Source: Thermus brockianus
Lineage (GTDB): Bacteria; Deinococcota; Deinococci; Deinococcales; Thermaceae
DNA: 64,000 bases
Assembly (NCBI RefSeq): GCF_001880325.1
Contig: NZ_CP016313.1
Coordinates: forward strand, 62,001 to 126,000
Reading direction: 5' to 3'
Part shown: one piece after another, positions 1 through 7,121 of the stretch
Numbering within the stretch: position 1 is the first letter of the stretch
Layout: every line of letters begins with the position of its first letter
Position numbers and translations under genes: made by a program
The notes under the pieces: model-generated
Seen by the model: the letters and a program-made list of their open reading frames with translations, nothing else
What the model was told of the DNA's origin: nothing
Databases searched by the model: none

Positions 1-587
1 TCCCCCACCACGGCCCCGATGACGGCGAAGCCGATGGAGGTCCTTAAGGAGCTGAAGATCCAGCTGGCGGCCGCCGGCAGGTAGACGTGGCGGAGGAGGT
101 GGCCCCGCTTTGCCCCGAGGAGGCGGGCGTTGTGCAGGACGATGGGGCTCACCTCCTTCACCCCTTGGTAGGTGTTGAAGAAGGCCACGAAGAAGACCAG
201 GGTGACCCCGAGGGCCACCTTGGAGAGGATGCCGAGGCCGAACCAGAGGGTGAAGATGGGGGCGAGGACCACCCGGGGGATGGCGTTCAGGGCCTTCACG
301 TAGGGGTCCAGCACCGCCGCCACGCCGGGGGAGAGGGCGAGCCAAAGCCCAAACACCACCCCGAGGAGGGTGCCGATGGCGAAGGCGAGGAGCATCTCCA
401 CCGTGGTCACGTAGAGGTGGGGGTAGATCTCCCCCGTGCTGAACCAGCGCAGGATGCGCTTGAGGATTTCCGAGGGGAAGGAGAAGAAGAAAGGGTCTAT
501 GCGGCCGGTCCTCGAGGCCCACTCCCAAACGAGGAGGAAGGCCACGAGGAGCCCCGCCTGCCAAAGCCGTACCTTAAGCCCCCGCAT
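1..587 (-). CDS. ABC transporter permease, nitrate/sulfonate/taurine type (partial, runs off left edge)
   Basis: Read on the minus strand from an ATG at 587, this frame stays open to the window edge (about 195 codons). It encodes an inner-membrane permease resembling SsuC/TauC/ThiX. The start reads MRGLKVRLWQAGLLVAFLLV, a first membrane helix. Later stretches NAIPRVVLAPIFTLWFGLG and ARLLGAKRGHLLRHVYLPAA are the permease core and the EAA-type loop (G-A-x5-H-x4-LPAA) that contacts the ATPase. The start overlaps the end of the upstream ATPase gene by 14 bp, so the two are translationally coupled. The substrate cannot be told from the sequence; family members import sulfonates, nitrate or thiamine precursors. 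The C-terminus and probably a binding-protein gene lie outside the window. Confidence 0.9.
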   Translation of the reverse strand, partial: MRGLKVRLWQAGLLVAFLLVWEWASRTGRIDPFFFSFPSEILKRILRWFSTGEIYPHLYVTTVEMLLAFAIGTLLGVVFGLWLALSPGVAAVLDPYVKALNAIPRVVLAPIFTLWFGLGILSKVALGVTLVFFVAFFNTYQGVKEVSPIVLHNARLLGAKRGHLLRHVYLPAAASWIFSSLRTSIGFAVIGAVVG

Positions 588-1347
588 GGGCCCGCATCAC
601 CTCCCCTCTCAGGAGCTCCCATATCTCCCGGTGGAGCCGCAGGAACTCGGGGGTGAGCCGGATCTCCGCCACGTCCCGGGGCCGGGGGAGAGGGATGGGG
701 AACTCCCCGATGGGCCGGGAGCGGGGCCCGGCGCTGAGGACCACCACCCGGTCGGAGAGGGCGATGGCCTCCTCCAGGTCGTGGGTGACGAAGAGCACGG
801 TCTTCCGGTCCTCCTGCCAAAGCCTTAGGAGCTCGTTTTCCATGAGTTGCCGCGTCTGCACGTCCAGGGCGGAGAAGGGCTCGTCCATGAGGAGGAGCCT
901 GGGGCCGGCGATGAGGACCTGGGCCAGGCCCACCCGCTTGCGCATCCCGCCGGAGAGCTGGTGGGGGAAGTGGCGGGGAAAACGCCCAAGCCCCACCTTC
1001 TCCAGCCAGGCCAGGGCTTCCCTCCGGGCCTCGGTCCAGGGGCGCCCCCGGAAGACCAGTGGAAGGGCCACGTTGTCCAGGGCGGTCTTCCAGGGGAGGA
1101 TAGCGTCTTGCTGGAAGAGGTAGCCCGCCAGGGGGTTTAGGCCCTTGAGGGGCCTTCCCTCCACGAGGACCTCCCCCTGGCTTGGGGCGAGGAGGCCCGC
1201 CGCCACGTTGAGGAGGGTGCTCTTGCCGCACCCCGTGGGCCCCACCAGGCCCACGAACTCCCCCGGCTTCAGGGCGAGGCTAACCTCTTCCACGGCCACG
1301 TAGTCCCCGAAGGCCACGGTGACCTGGCGGAACTCCAGGAGGTTCAT
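574..1347 (-). CDS. ABC transporter ATP-binding protein, nitrate/sulfonate/taurine type
   Basis: This 257-residue cytoplasmic ATPase powers the importer whose permease follows. Walker A is GPTGCGKST near residues 36-44, the signature is LSGGMRKRVGLAQ, Walker B is LLLMDEPFSALD, and the H-loop is FVTHDLEEA. Length and motifs fit the SsuB/TauB branch. Its ATG overlaps the stop of the upstream AhpD-like gene (ATGA), and its 3' end overlaps the permease. The co-transcribed cyclase and AhpD-like genes suggest the imported compound is processed by a hydrolase, but that is inference only. Confidence 0.93.
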   Translation of the reverse strand: MNLLEFRQVTVAFGDYVAVEEVSLALKPGEFVGLVGPTGCGKSTLLNVAAGLLAPSQGEVLVEGRPLKGLNPLAGYLFQQDAILPWKTALDNVALPLVFRGRPWTEARREALAWLEKVGLGRFPRHFPHQLSGGMRKRVGLAQVLIAGPRLLLMDEPFSALDVQTRQLMENELLRLWQEDRKTVLFVTHDLEEAIALSDRVVVLSAGPRSRPIGEFPIPLPRPRDVAEIRLTPEFLRLHREIWELLRGEVMRAHAGA

Positions 1348-1892
1348 AGGTAGTACTCGGGGTTGGGCCGGATCCCCAGGGCGTTCAGGAAGCGGTTGGT
1401 GAAGTGGAACATGGCCGCCACCTCGGCGGCCTCCAGGATGGCCTCGTCGGAAAGCCCCGCCTCCCTAAGGGGCCTCAGGTCCTCCTCCGTCATCTCGTGG
1501 TGCCGGTGGGTTACCTTGAGGGCGAAGTCCACCAGGGCCCGCATCCTCCTCGTGAGCTCCGCCCGCCGGGGGTTGGTGGCCAGGACCTCGGGGAGGCGGG
1601 GGTCCCCGGTGAGCTCCCTCAGGTAGCGCTTGTGGCTCGCCACGCAGTACTCGCACCGGTTCTCCCCGCTTATGGCGATGGCCATGGCCTCCTTTTCCTC
1701 CCGGCTGAGGAGGCCTTCCTCCCGCCTGAGGGCGTGGTAGTAGCGGAACCAGAGGAGGAAGCGGGGGCTTAGGGCGAAGGCCCGGGCCACGTTGGGGACG
1801 AACCCCATCCGCTCCCGGAACTCCCCGAAGAGGGCCCGCACCTCCTCGGAAAGCTCCGCCTCCTTCGGGACCCGGAGCCAGGAGATCACCAT
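1344..1892 (-). CDS. Peroxidase-related protein, carboxymuconolactone decarboxylase/AhpD fold
   Basis: A 182-residue protein with the AhpD-like motif CEYCVASHKR: two cysteines two residues apart and a following histidine, the redox centre of alkylhydroperoxidase-like proteins. The rest is helical, as expected for this fold. The start ATG at 1892 overlaps the stop of the upstream cyclase gene, and the stop overlaps the ATPase start, so it sits inside one coupled operon. Family members reduce peroxides or act as decarboxylases. Its true substrate and its link to the importer are unknown. Confidence 0.85.
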   Translation of the reverse strand: MVISWLRVPKEAELSEEVRALFGEFRERMGFVPNVARAFALSPRFLLWFRYYHALRREEGLLSREEKEAMAIAISGENRCEYCVASHKRYLRELTGDPRLPEVLATNPRRAELTRRMRALVDFALKVTHRHHEMTEEDLRPLREAGLSDEAILEAAEVAAMFHFTNRFLNALGIRPNPEYYL

Positions 1893-2695
1893 ACCGCCAC
1901 CGCCCGCACGGGGCCGCCCGAGGCTCCCCGGTGCTTGGGCCCGCCCACGAAGAGAAGGGCCCCGGCGGGGGGTACCTGGGCCAGGTTGGCCAGGTTCTCT
2001 AGGCCGTACTTCCCGGCTCCGAGGAGGATGACGTGGGCCTTGAAGTCCTTGGAGGGGCCGTGGTCCAGGGAAAGGGTGTCCACCCCCACCCCCACGATCT
2101 CCCGCTCCCGCACCAAGAACTCCGCCGCCTCCGGGGAGAAGCCGGGGAAGTGGAGGGTGCCGGAGGCGTCCTGGTTGAGGAAGGCCTTGGGGTCGCGCCA
2201 GCGCGCCTCCCAGCCCGAGTGCATGGCCACGAAGGCCCCCTTGGCCAGGCGGCCGTGCTGGCGCTCGTAGGCCAGGATGTCGTCCACGTTCACCTGGGCG
2301 TCGGGGTCCTTGGCCGCCCGCTCGTGGATGTGGATGACTGCCAAGGGGGCGATGAGGCTTTCCACGGGGAGCTTCTCCGCCGTGAGCCCCCCCTCGGCGA
2401 AGTGGGCGGGGGCGTCCATGTGGGTGCCCGAGTGCTCCCAAAGGTCCAGGCGGTTCCCGTAGTAGCCGTTTTGCCGCACGGTAACCAGGGTGGTGATGCG
2501 CATGGGCTCGGCCCCGGGGAAAAGGGGGATCTCCGGGGAGAGCTCGTGGGTGAGGTCCACCGCCTTGGAGAAGGCCTTGCCCCGGACCTCCGCCTGGGCC
2601 AAGGCCCGCCCCGCCAAAAGCCCTAGCCCCGCCCCGAGGAATGCCCTCCGGGAAAGGGTGCGGGCCACCGCCTCCATCACCAGGGGTGCGCACAT
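1886..2695 (-). CDS. Cyclase-family metal-dependent hydrolase with Tat-like signal
   Basis: A 269-residue protein of the cyclase/kynurenine-formamidase-like family. The metal-binding motif HSGTHMDAPAHF is present (H-x-x-x-H-x-D plus a later H). The N-terminus has SRRAFLGAGLGLLAGRALA, a twin-arginine-like signal ending in an Ala-x-Ala-type cleavage site, so export is likely. The start at 2695 is preceded by a good ribosome site (aagggagg, 6 nt upstream); an internal Met seven codons in is less likely. It is the first gene of the importer operon and is divergent from the GH114-like gene at 2819. Family members hydrolyse amide or ester bonds; the specific substrate is not evident. Confidence 0.85.
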   Translation of the reverse strand: MCAPLVMEAVARTLSRRAFLGAGLGLLAGRALAQAEVRGKAFSKAVDLTHELSPEIPLFPGAEPMRITTLVTVRQNGYYGNRLDLWEHSGTHMDAPAHFAEGGLTAEKLPVESLIAPLAVIHIHERAAKDPDAQVNVDDILAYERQHGRLAKGAFVAMHSGWEARWRDPKAFLNQDASGTLHFPGFSPEAAEFLVREREIVGVGVDTLSLDHGPSKDFKAHVILLGAGKYGLENLANLAQVPPAGALLFVGGPKHRGASGGPVRAVAVW

Positions 2696-2818
2696 GTTGG
2701 CCTCCCTTATTGCTGAATAAAGTTACCACGCTTCCGCAAGGGAGGCAAGTGTGAGGCGGTGGCGTCCCCCTCAAACCCCCTTCTCACCGCCCTGGGTTAA
2801 CATTCGTGTGAGGACAGG

Positions 2819-3775
2819 GTGCCGGCGGTTGGATTTTCCAGATGGTTAGGGCATGGCGTCAGGGTTTGGGCCATCCTCCTGGTGGCCCTCTCACCCTTGG
2901 CGACGCTCGCAGGGTGCGTCTTAAAAAACGACGCCCAAACCCCTGACGGTTCCCACGGTGCCCCACCGCCCCCTGGGGTCCGCACCTGGGTCTACCAGCT
3001 CACCGGCTACCCTTCCATGAGGCTTGACGCTTTGGGTGCCACGGCTGCAGGGCTTTTTGTCATAGACCTGACCAAGGATGGCCGACAGCCTTGGACCAGC
3101 GCCGATCTCGCACCCTTTCAGGGGAGGCCTGCCCTGGCCTACATGGAAATTGGGGGGATGGAAAACTACCGGGTGGAGTATACCGTGGTGCAGAAGAACG
3201 CTTCCGATCTCCTCCTAAACCCTGTGCCCGGCTGGAGCGGGGAGTGGTACGTAAAGTACTGGGATGAGCGGTGGTGGAACCTAGTGGTTCAGCCCCGCTT
3301 GGACAAGGCCTTGGCGGCTGGGTTCAAGGGGGTTTATCTGGACTTGGTGGACGCCTACGAGGGCATTAGCTTAAGTTTGGTACCTGGGGAAACGCGGGAT
3401 ACCTTGGCAGCCAAAATGGTGGCGCTTTTGGGGAGGATCAGCGCTTACGTGAAGGCCAAGCGGCCGGATTTTTGGGTCTTCCCCCAGAATGCCCCAGAAC
3501 TCCGGGTGCGGCTGGGGTACCTGTCGGCGATAGACGGCATTGGCCTCGAGGAGCTCTTCGTTTACGCCACGGACCGGCCCTGCACGGACTCGGGTTGCCA
3601 GGAACGCCTAAACCACGCCCGGGCCATTCGCGCCGCGGGCAAACTGGTGCTCACCGTGGACTACGCCACCAAAGTGGAAAACGTTCAGGCGGCGTGCCAA
3701 AAGTCCCGGGCGGAAGGGTTCGTGCCCTACGTGACCGTGGTGGATCTGGACCGGATCAGCCCCCTATGTCCGTAG
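2819..3775 (+). CDS. GH114/TM1410-like lipoprotein glycosidase (putative endo-polygalactosaminidase)
   Basis: 318 residues starting at a GTG with gagga upstream. Residues 17-32 are hydrophobic and end in the lipobox LAGC, so this is probably a surface lipoprotein. The body is a TIM-barrel of the TM1410/GH114 type: blocks RPALAYMEIGGMENYRV, AAGFKGVYLDLVDAYEGI (the conserved G-x-Y-L-D-x-x-D) and FVPYVTVVDLDRI. GH114 enzymes cut alpha-1,4-linked galactosamine polymers, and PelA carries a structurally related hydrolase domain. It converges with, and overlaps by 20 bp, the related gene 3756-4460. The location beside a PelF-like glycosyltransferase and a deacetylase supports a role in trimming an exported aminosugar polymer; this is inference. 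Confidence 0.82.
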   Translation: MPAVGFSRWLGHGVRVWAILLVALSPLATLAGCVLKNDAQTPDGSHGAPPPPGVRTWVYQLTGYPSMRLDALGATAAGLFVIDLTKDGRQPWTSADLAPFQGRPALAYMEIGGMENYRVEYTVVQKNASDLLLNPVPGWSGEWYVKYWDERWWNLVVQPRLDKALAAGFKGVYLDLVDAYEGISLSLVPGETRDTLAAKMVALLGRISAYVKAKRPDFWVFPQNAPELRVRLGYLSAIDGIGLEELFVYATDRPCTDSGCQERLNHARAIRAAGKLVLTVDYATKVENVQAACQKSRAEGFVPYVTVVDLDRISPLCP

Positions 3776-4460
3776 GGAGGAGTAGGTGTTTCTCCTGGGC
3801 CAGGATGGGCACCAGGCCATGGTGTAGGGCCCTCCTGGAGGCGAAGCGGGCCAGCTTTGCTTGGGGGGCATAGTCCAGGCTATAGCGTTGCCAAGGGAAC
3901 CGGGCTAGGAGTCCTGCCCATGCGGCGTTGGCGCGCAGGAGGGAGCGGGGGAGGGGCCTGCCGCCCCCTTCCCACGTGGTGGAGAAGCCCTCAAAGACGA
4001 TCCCGTCCACCAGCTCCGCCAAGTGGGGTAAGAGGGCGAAGCCGCGGTTGGCCAGGAGGTAATGGGGCCCTATGGCCCACCGGAGTTCCAGGATGAGGCG
4101 GAGAGCGGCCCCGCGGTTCGTGGCGGCGGCCTGGTCCAGGGTGTCCAGGAAGAGGCCCTTAAAGCCCTTGGTCAGGTACAAGAGGGCGCATTCCACCACC
4201 CGGGTCACCCAGCCGGGGTGGGCGGGGTCCACAATCCTGGTGCCCCATAGGGGGTTAGTGGCCCCCACGTGCCACGGCCCTTCGGGGTCAGGGTCTTCCC
4301 CCAGGCTTAAGTAGGCGAGGGGTTCCGTGGGCGCTAGGGCCTGGAGCTCCTCGGGGGTATAGGCCCAAGGCTGGAGGACCACCCTGCGGAAGGCCCGAAG
4401 CTCTGGAAGCCTTCCTTGCCCGTAGTAAAAGCCGAGGGGCTTAAAGGAGGTAAAGGCCAT
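3756..4460 (-). CDS. GH114/TM1410-like hydrolase, last gene of the exopolysaccharide operon
   Basis: 234 residues, shorter than the plus-strand relative and with no obvious signal peptide (starts MAFTSFKPLGFYYGQGRLPE). The conserved barrel strands are present: PLAYLSLGEDPD, KGFKGLFLDTLDQAAA and LVPILAQEKHLLLP. The LFLDTLD block corresponds to the catalytic-site strand of the family. Its start overlaps the upstream membrane-protein gene by 20 bp, so it is translationally coupled. Without a signal sequence the product may stay in the cytoplasm or leave by an unrecognised route. Function is inferred from fold and context only. Confidence 0.78.
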   Translation of the reverse strand: MAFTSFKPLGFYYGQGRLPELRAFRRVVLQPWAYTPEELQALAPTEPLAYLSLGEDPDPEGPWHVGATNPLWGTRIVDPAHPGWVTRVVECALLYLTKGFKGLFLDTLDQAAATNRGAALRLILELRWAIGPHYLLANRGFALLPHLAELVDGIVFEGFSTTWEGGGRPLPRSLLRANAAWAGLLARFPWQRYSLDYAPQAKLARFASRRALHHGLVPILAQEKHLLLPTDIGG

Positions 4461-5703
4461 AGCGCTCCGGATGGCGCAGGTGCTCTAGGAGGTAGAGGAG
4501 AAGGCCAAGAGCGACGGCCCCCAGGAGAAGGGGGTTGGGGGCTAGGTGCAGGAGAAGCGCCCCGGTAAGAAAGGCTAGGGCGCTCCCGTGGATAGCCCCC
4601 AAGGCGTTCAGCGCCAGGGCCATGGCGCTTAAGAAGCTAAGAAAGCCGAAGCCCAGAAGGGGCACGTGGTACTCCCCGGACCAAGGAAGGCCGAGGAGGA
4701 TGAGGAAGGTGGGCACCGAGGCGGTGAAGGTGTAGGACCAAAGGGAGCGCTGAAGGGCGAGGAGAAGGGCTACGGGGTTTTCCGTTTGCCAGAGGGTTTT
4801 GGCCAGGGTGGCGACGAAGGCCGAAAGCCGCATCTCCACCAAAAGGGACGCCAAAAGGTAAAGCCCAAGCCCCACGAGGGCCCTTTCACCCGCCAAGTCC
4901 ACCAACTTCCACAGGACGAAGCCCTGGCCCAGGCCATAGGCCCCATACACCCACTCCTCCGCCAAGATCTTGCCGAAAAAGGGGAAGCCCTCCCTTCGGA
5001 GGGGGTGCCCTTCCCGAAGGAGGAGAAGGAGGGGAAGAAGGCCCGCCCAGAAGGGGTCTATTCCCGCGATGCGGAGCAGGACGGCCAGGAGGAGGAAACC
5101 CGAGGCCACCCAAGCGGCTTTGGCCTCGAGGCCCCTTAGGGTTAGGACCCCTACGGCCACCCAGGCGAGGCCCGCTCCCCAGGTGGCTGCAAACCCCAGG
5201 TCCAGGAAGGCGGTGACGCTTACCCCAAGGACCCCTACCCAAGCCATTAGGTTCAGCACCTCCTCGGCCTCAGGGGTTTCCAGCTCCACCGCCGCCCTGA
5301 AGCTGGTCCGGGCCACGAGCTGGCTCCAGGTGAGGAGAAAAAGCGCCGATAGCCACCCTACAGATCCTGTGCTCCAGAAAACCACCAAGGTGCCGCCGAG
5401 GGTCAGGGCCACCGCTAGGTGGCGCGGGCCCAGGGTGCCTCGGGGTTTAGGCGGCTTGGCCTTGGGCCGGAAGTCGCGTTGGGCCAGGGCAAAGAGGGCT
5501 TGGGCCAGGGCAAAGGTGTTGGGGAGGCCGAAGAGGCGCTCCACCCGGTAGCGGTTGTACCCGAGGACCTCGAGGTGGGCGGCGAGCTCGTAGGGGTCGC
5601 TCACTTGGCTTAGGAGGCCCCTTAAGGCATGCGCCAACTCGCTTAGGCCTTGGAGGTTTTGCGGCGGGGGAACGGGCGGGCGGTACTCGCCGCGGGCGCT
5701 CAT
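4441..5703 (-). CDS. Polytopic membrane protein downstream of pelF-like gene (candidate PelG analogue)
   Basis: 420 residues. About 105 N-terminal residues look cytoplasmic and helical, then roughly ten hydrophobic segments follow (for example LAVALTLGGTLVVFWSTGSV, LLLGAVALGLLLYLLEHL). The ATG at 5703 overlaps the glycosyltransferase stop (ATGA), so expression is coupled. In characterised Pel loci pelF is followed by pelG, a 12-helix transporter of about 456 residues; position and size are similar here, but I do not see a convincing PelG signature. It may be the polymer exporter. A longer reading of the same frame extends into the pelF-like gene and is not the real start. Confidence 0.7.
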   Translation of the reverse strand: MSARGEYRPPVPPPQNLQGLSELAHALRGLLSQVSDPYELAAHLEVLGYNRYRVERLFGLPNTFALAQALFALAQRDFRPKAKPPKPRGTLGPRHLAVALTLGGTLVVFWSTGSVGWLSALFLLTWSQLVARTSFRAAVELETPEAEEVLNLMAWVGVLGVSVTAFLDLGFAATWGAGLAWVAVGVLTLRGLEAKAAWVASGFLLLAVLLRIAGIDPFWAGLLPLLLLLREGHPLRREGFPFFGKILAEEWVYGAYGLGQGFVLWKLVDLAGERALVGLGLYLLASLLVEMRLSAFVATLAKTLWQTENPVALLLALQRSLWSYTFTASVPTFLILLGLPWSGEYHVPLLGFGFLSFLSAMALALNALGAIHGSALAFLTGALLLHLAPNPLLLGAVALGLLLYLLEHLRHPERYGLYLL

Positions 5704-7121
5704 TCGGGCACCTCCAGGGAGCCTTCCAGGGCCAGGGCCTCGTAGATGCGGGAGAACTCCTCCAGCATCCGCCTTAGGGTGTAGAGGCTCAGGACCTTTT
5801 CCCGCGCTTCCCTGCCCTTCGCCAGGCACCGGTCGGGGTCCTTGAGGAAGCCCAGAAGGGCCTCTCCCAAGGCCTCGGGTTCCATGGCGGGCACCACCTC
5901 GCCCACGCCCTCCAGCACCTCGCCCACGCTCCCCACCCGGGTGCCCACCAGGGTACGCCCCACGGCCATGTTTTCAATCACCGTATAGGGGAAGCCCTCG
6001 GAGATACTGGAAAGCACCCCTACCCACCCGCGGTGGTAGGCCTGGTACACGGGGCTTGCGGGGCCCATGAAGCGCACGTTGTCCTCCAGGCCTAGCTCCT
6101 TTACCCGGGCGCGGACGCCTTCCGCATAGGCCTCGTTGCCCCGGGGCACGGGGCCGAAAAGGAGGAGCTGCGCCTGGGGAAGGGCTTGGCGTACCCAATG
6201 AAAGGCGTTCACCAAGGTCAAGAGGTCCTTTAGCGGGTCAATCCGTCCCACCCACACGGCGGTGGGAGGGTCTTCCAGGTGGGCCGGGGCCTCGGGGAAC
6301 TGTTCCGGGTCAATGCCGTTGGCCACCACCTGGATGCGCTTGGGGTCGGCGCCGAGCTCCACCTCCCACTGCCGGTTGAAACGGCTTACCGTGGTGATGA
6401 ACTGGGTCTCCCGGTAGGCCAGGCGGCTAATGAGATGGTAAAACCGGGCCTGGACCAGGCGTTCGGCGGGGGACGGGTTGGTTTCGCTAAAGGCCAGGTA
6501 GCGCTCCCTAAGGAAAACGCCGTGTTCGGTGAGGAGGAAAGGTACTCCCAGGTGCCTTGAAACAAGCCAGGCGGGGATGACGGCGAGCCCGCCGCTCGTG
6601 GCGTGCACCAGGTCCACCTCGGGGATGGGGTCTAGGGCCAAGAGGGGAAGGAGGGTGGAGCGGAGCCAGTGCAGGACCGAGAGGGTTTCCCCCAGGGTAG
6701 GGGAGCGGCCCAATAACAGATGTAGCCGCTCCTGCAAGAGGGCTTGTGTTCTAGGGTGGAAGAAAAGATGAAAAAGATTGCGCTTGCGAAGTAGGAAAAG
6801 CTCCCACAGGCCTCCCTGAAACGTTTCCAGGTCTAGGTCCAAGAAGGCGAGAAGCTTCTCCAAAGCGGGGAGGAAGGTGTGGAGGGGGGCGGTGGCGAAA
6901 GGGAAGGCGGGGACGGGCCGAAAGAGGTGGAGGGTCCGCAGGGTGCTCCCCTGGGGTAGGGGAAGTGTGGGTTTGGCGCGCCGGGGTCCCCAGAGCGCCA
7001 GCACCGTGAACTGGGCCTTTAGGCCAAAGAGAAGTTGTTCGCACCACCGGCTAACCCCTCCCACGGAATAGGGGTAGGTGCCTTCGGTAACGAAAAGAAC
7101 CCTAAGGTGACTGGAGCGCAT
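5700..7121 (-). CDS. pelF: PelF-type GT4 glycosyltransferase
   Basis: 473 residues, close to the usual length of PelF (about 500). The N-terminus VLFVTEGTYPYSVGGVSRW is the characteristic PelF glycine-rich start. Further features are LLTEHGVFLRERYL, the acceptor-side block, and SEGFPYTVIENMAVG, which contains the GT4 E-x7-E donor-binding motif. PelF polymerises UDP-activated N-acetylhexosamine on the cytoplasmic face of the membrane in Pel biosynthesis. The gene overlaps the deacetylase-like gene upstream by 20 bp and the membrane-protein gene downstream by 4 bp. No PelD, PelE, PelB or PelC homologue is visible in the window, so this is a Pel-like system rather than a canonical pel operon. 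Confidence 0.85.
   Translation of the reverse strand: MRSSHLRVLFVTEGTYPYSVGGVSRWCEQLLFGLKAQFTVLALWGPRRAKPTLPLPQGSTLRTLHLFRPVPAFPFATAPLHTFLPALEKLLAFLDLDLETFQGGLWELFLLRKRNLFHLFFHPRTQALLQERLHLLLGRSPTLGETLSVLHWLRSTLLPLLALDPIPEVDLVHATSGGLAVIPAWLVSRHLGVPFLLTEHGVFLRERYLAFSETNPSPAERLVQARFYHLISRLAYRETQFITTVSRFNRQWEVELGADPKRIQVVANGIDPEQFPEAPAHLEDPPTAVWVGRIDPLKDLLTLVNAFHWVRQALPQAQLLLFGPVPRGNEAYAEGVRARVKELGLEDNVRFMGPASPVYQAYHRGWVGVLSSISEGFPYTVIENMAVGRTLVGTRVGSVGEVLEGVGEVVPAMEPEALGEALLGFLKDPDRCLAKGREAREKVLSLYTLRRMLEEFSRIYEALALEGSLEVPE

Noticed and set aside
1893-2774. Extension of the AhpD-like frame to 2774
   Set aside because: It overlaps the cyclase gene completely and has biased glycine/arginine composition typical of an off-frame shadow in GC-rich DNA.
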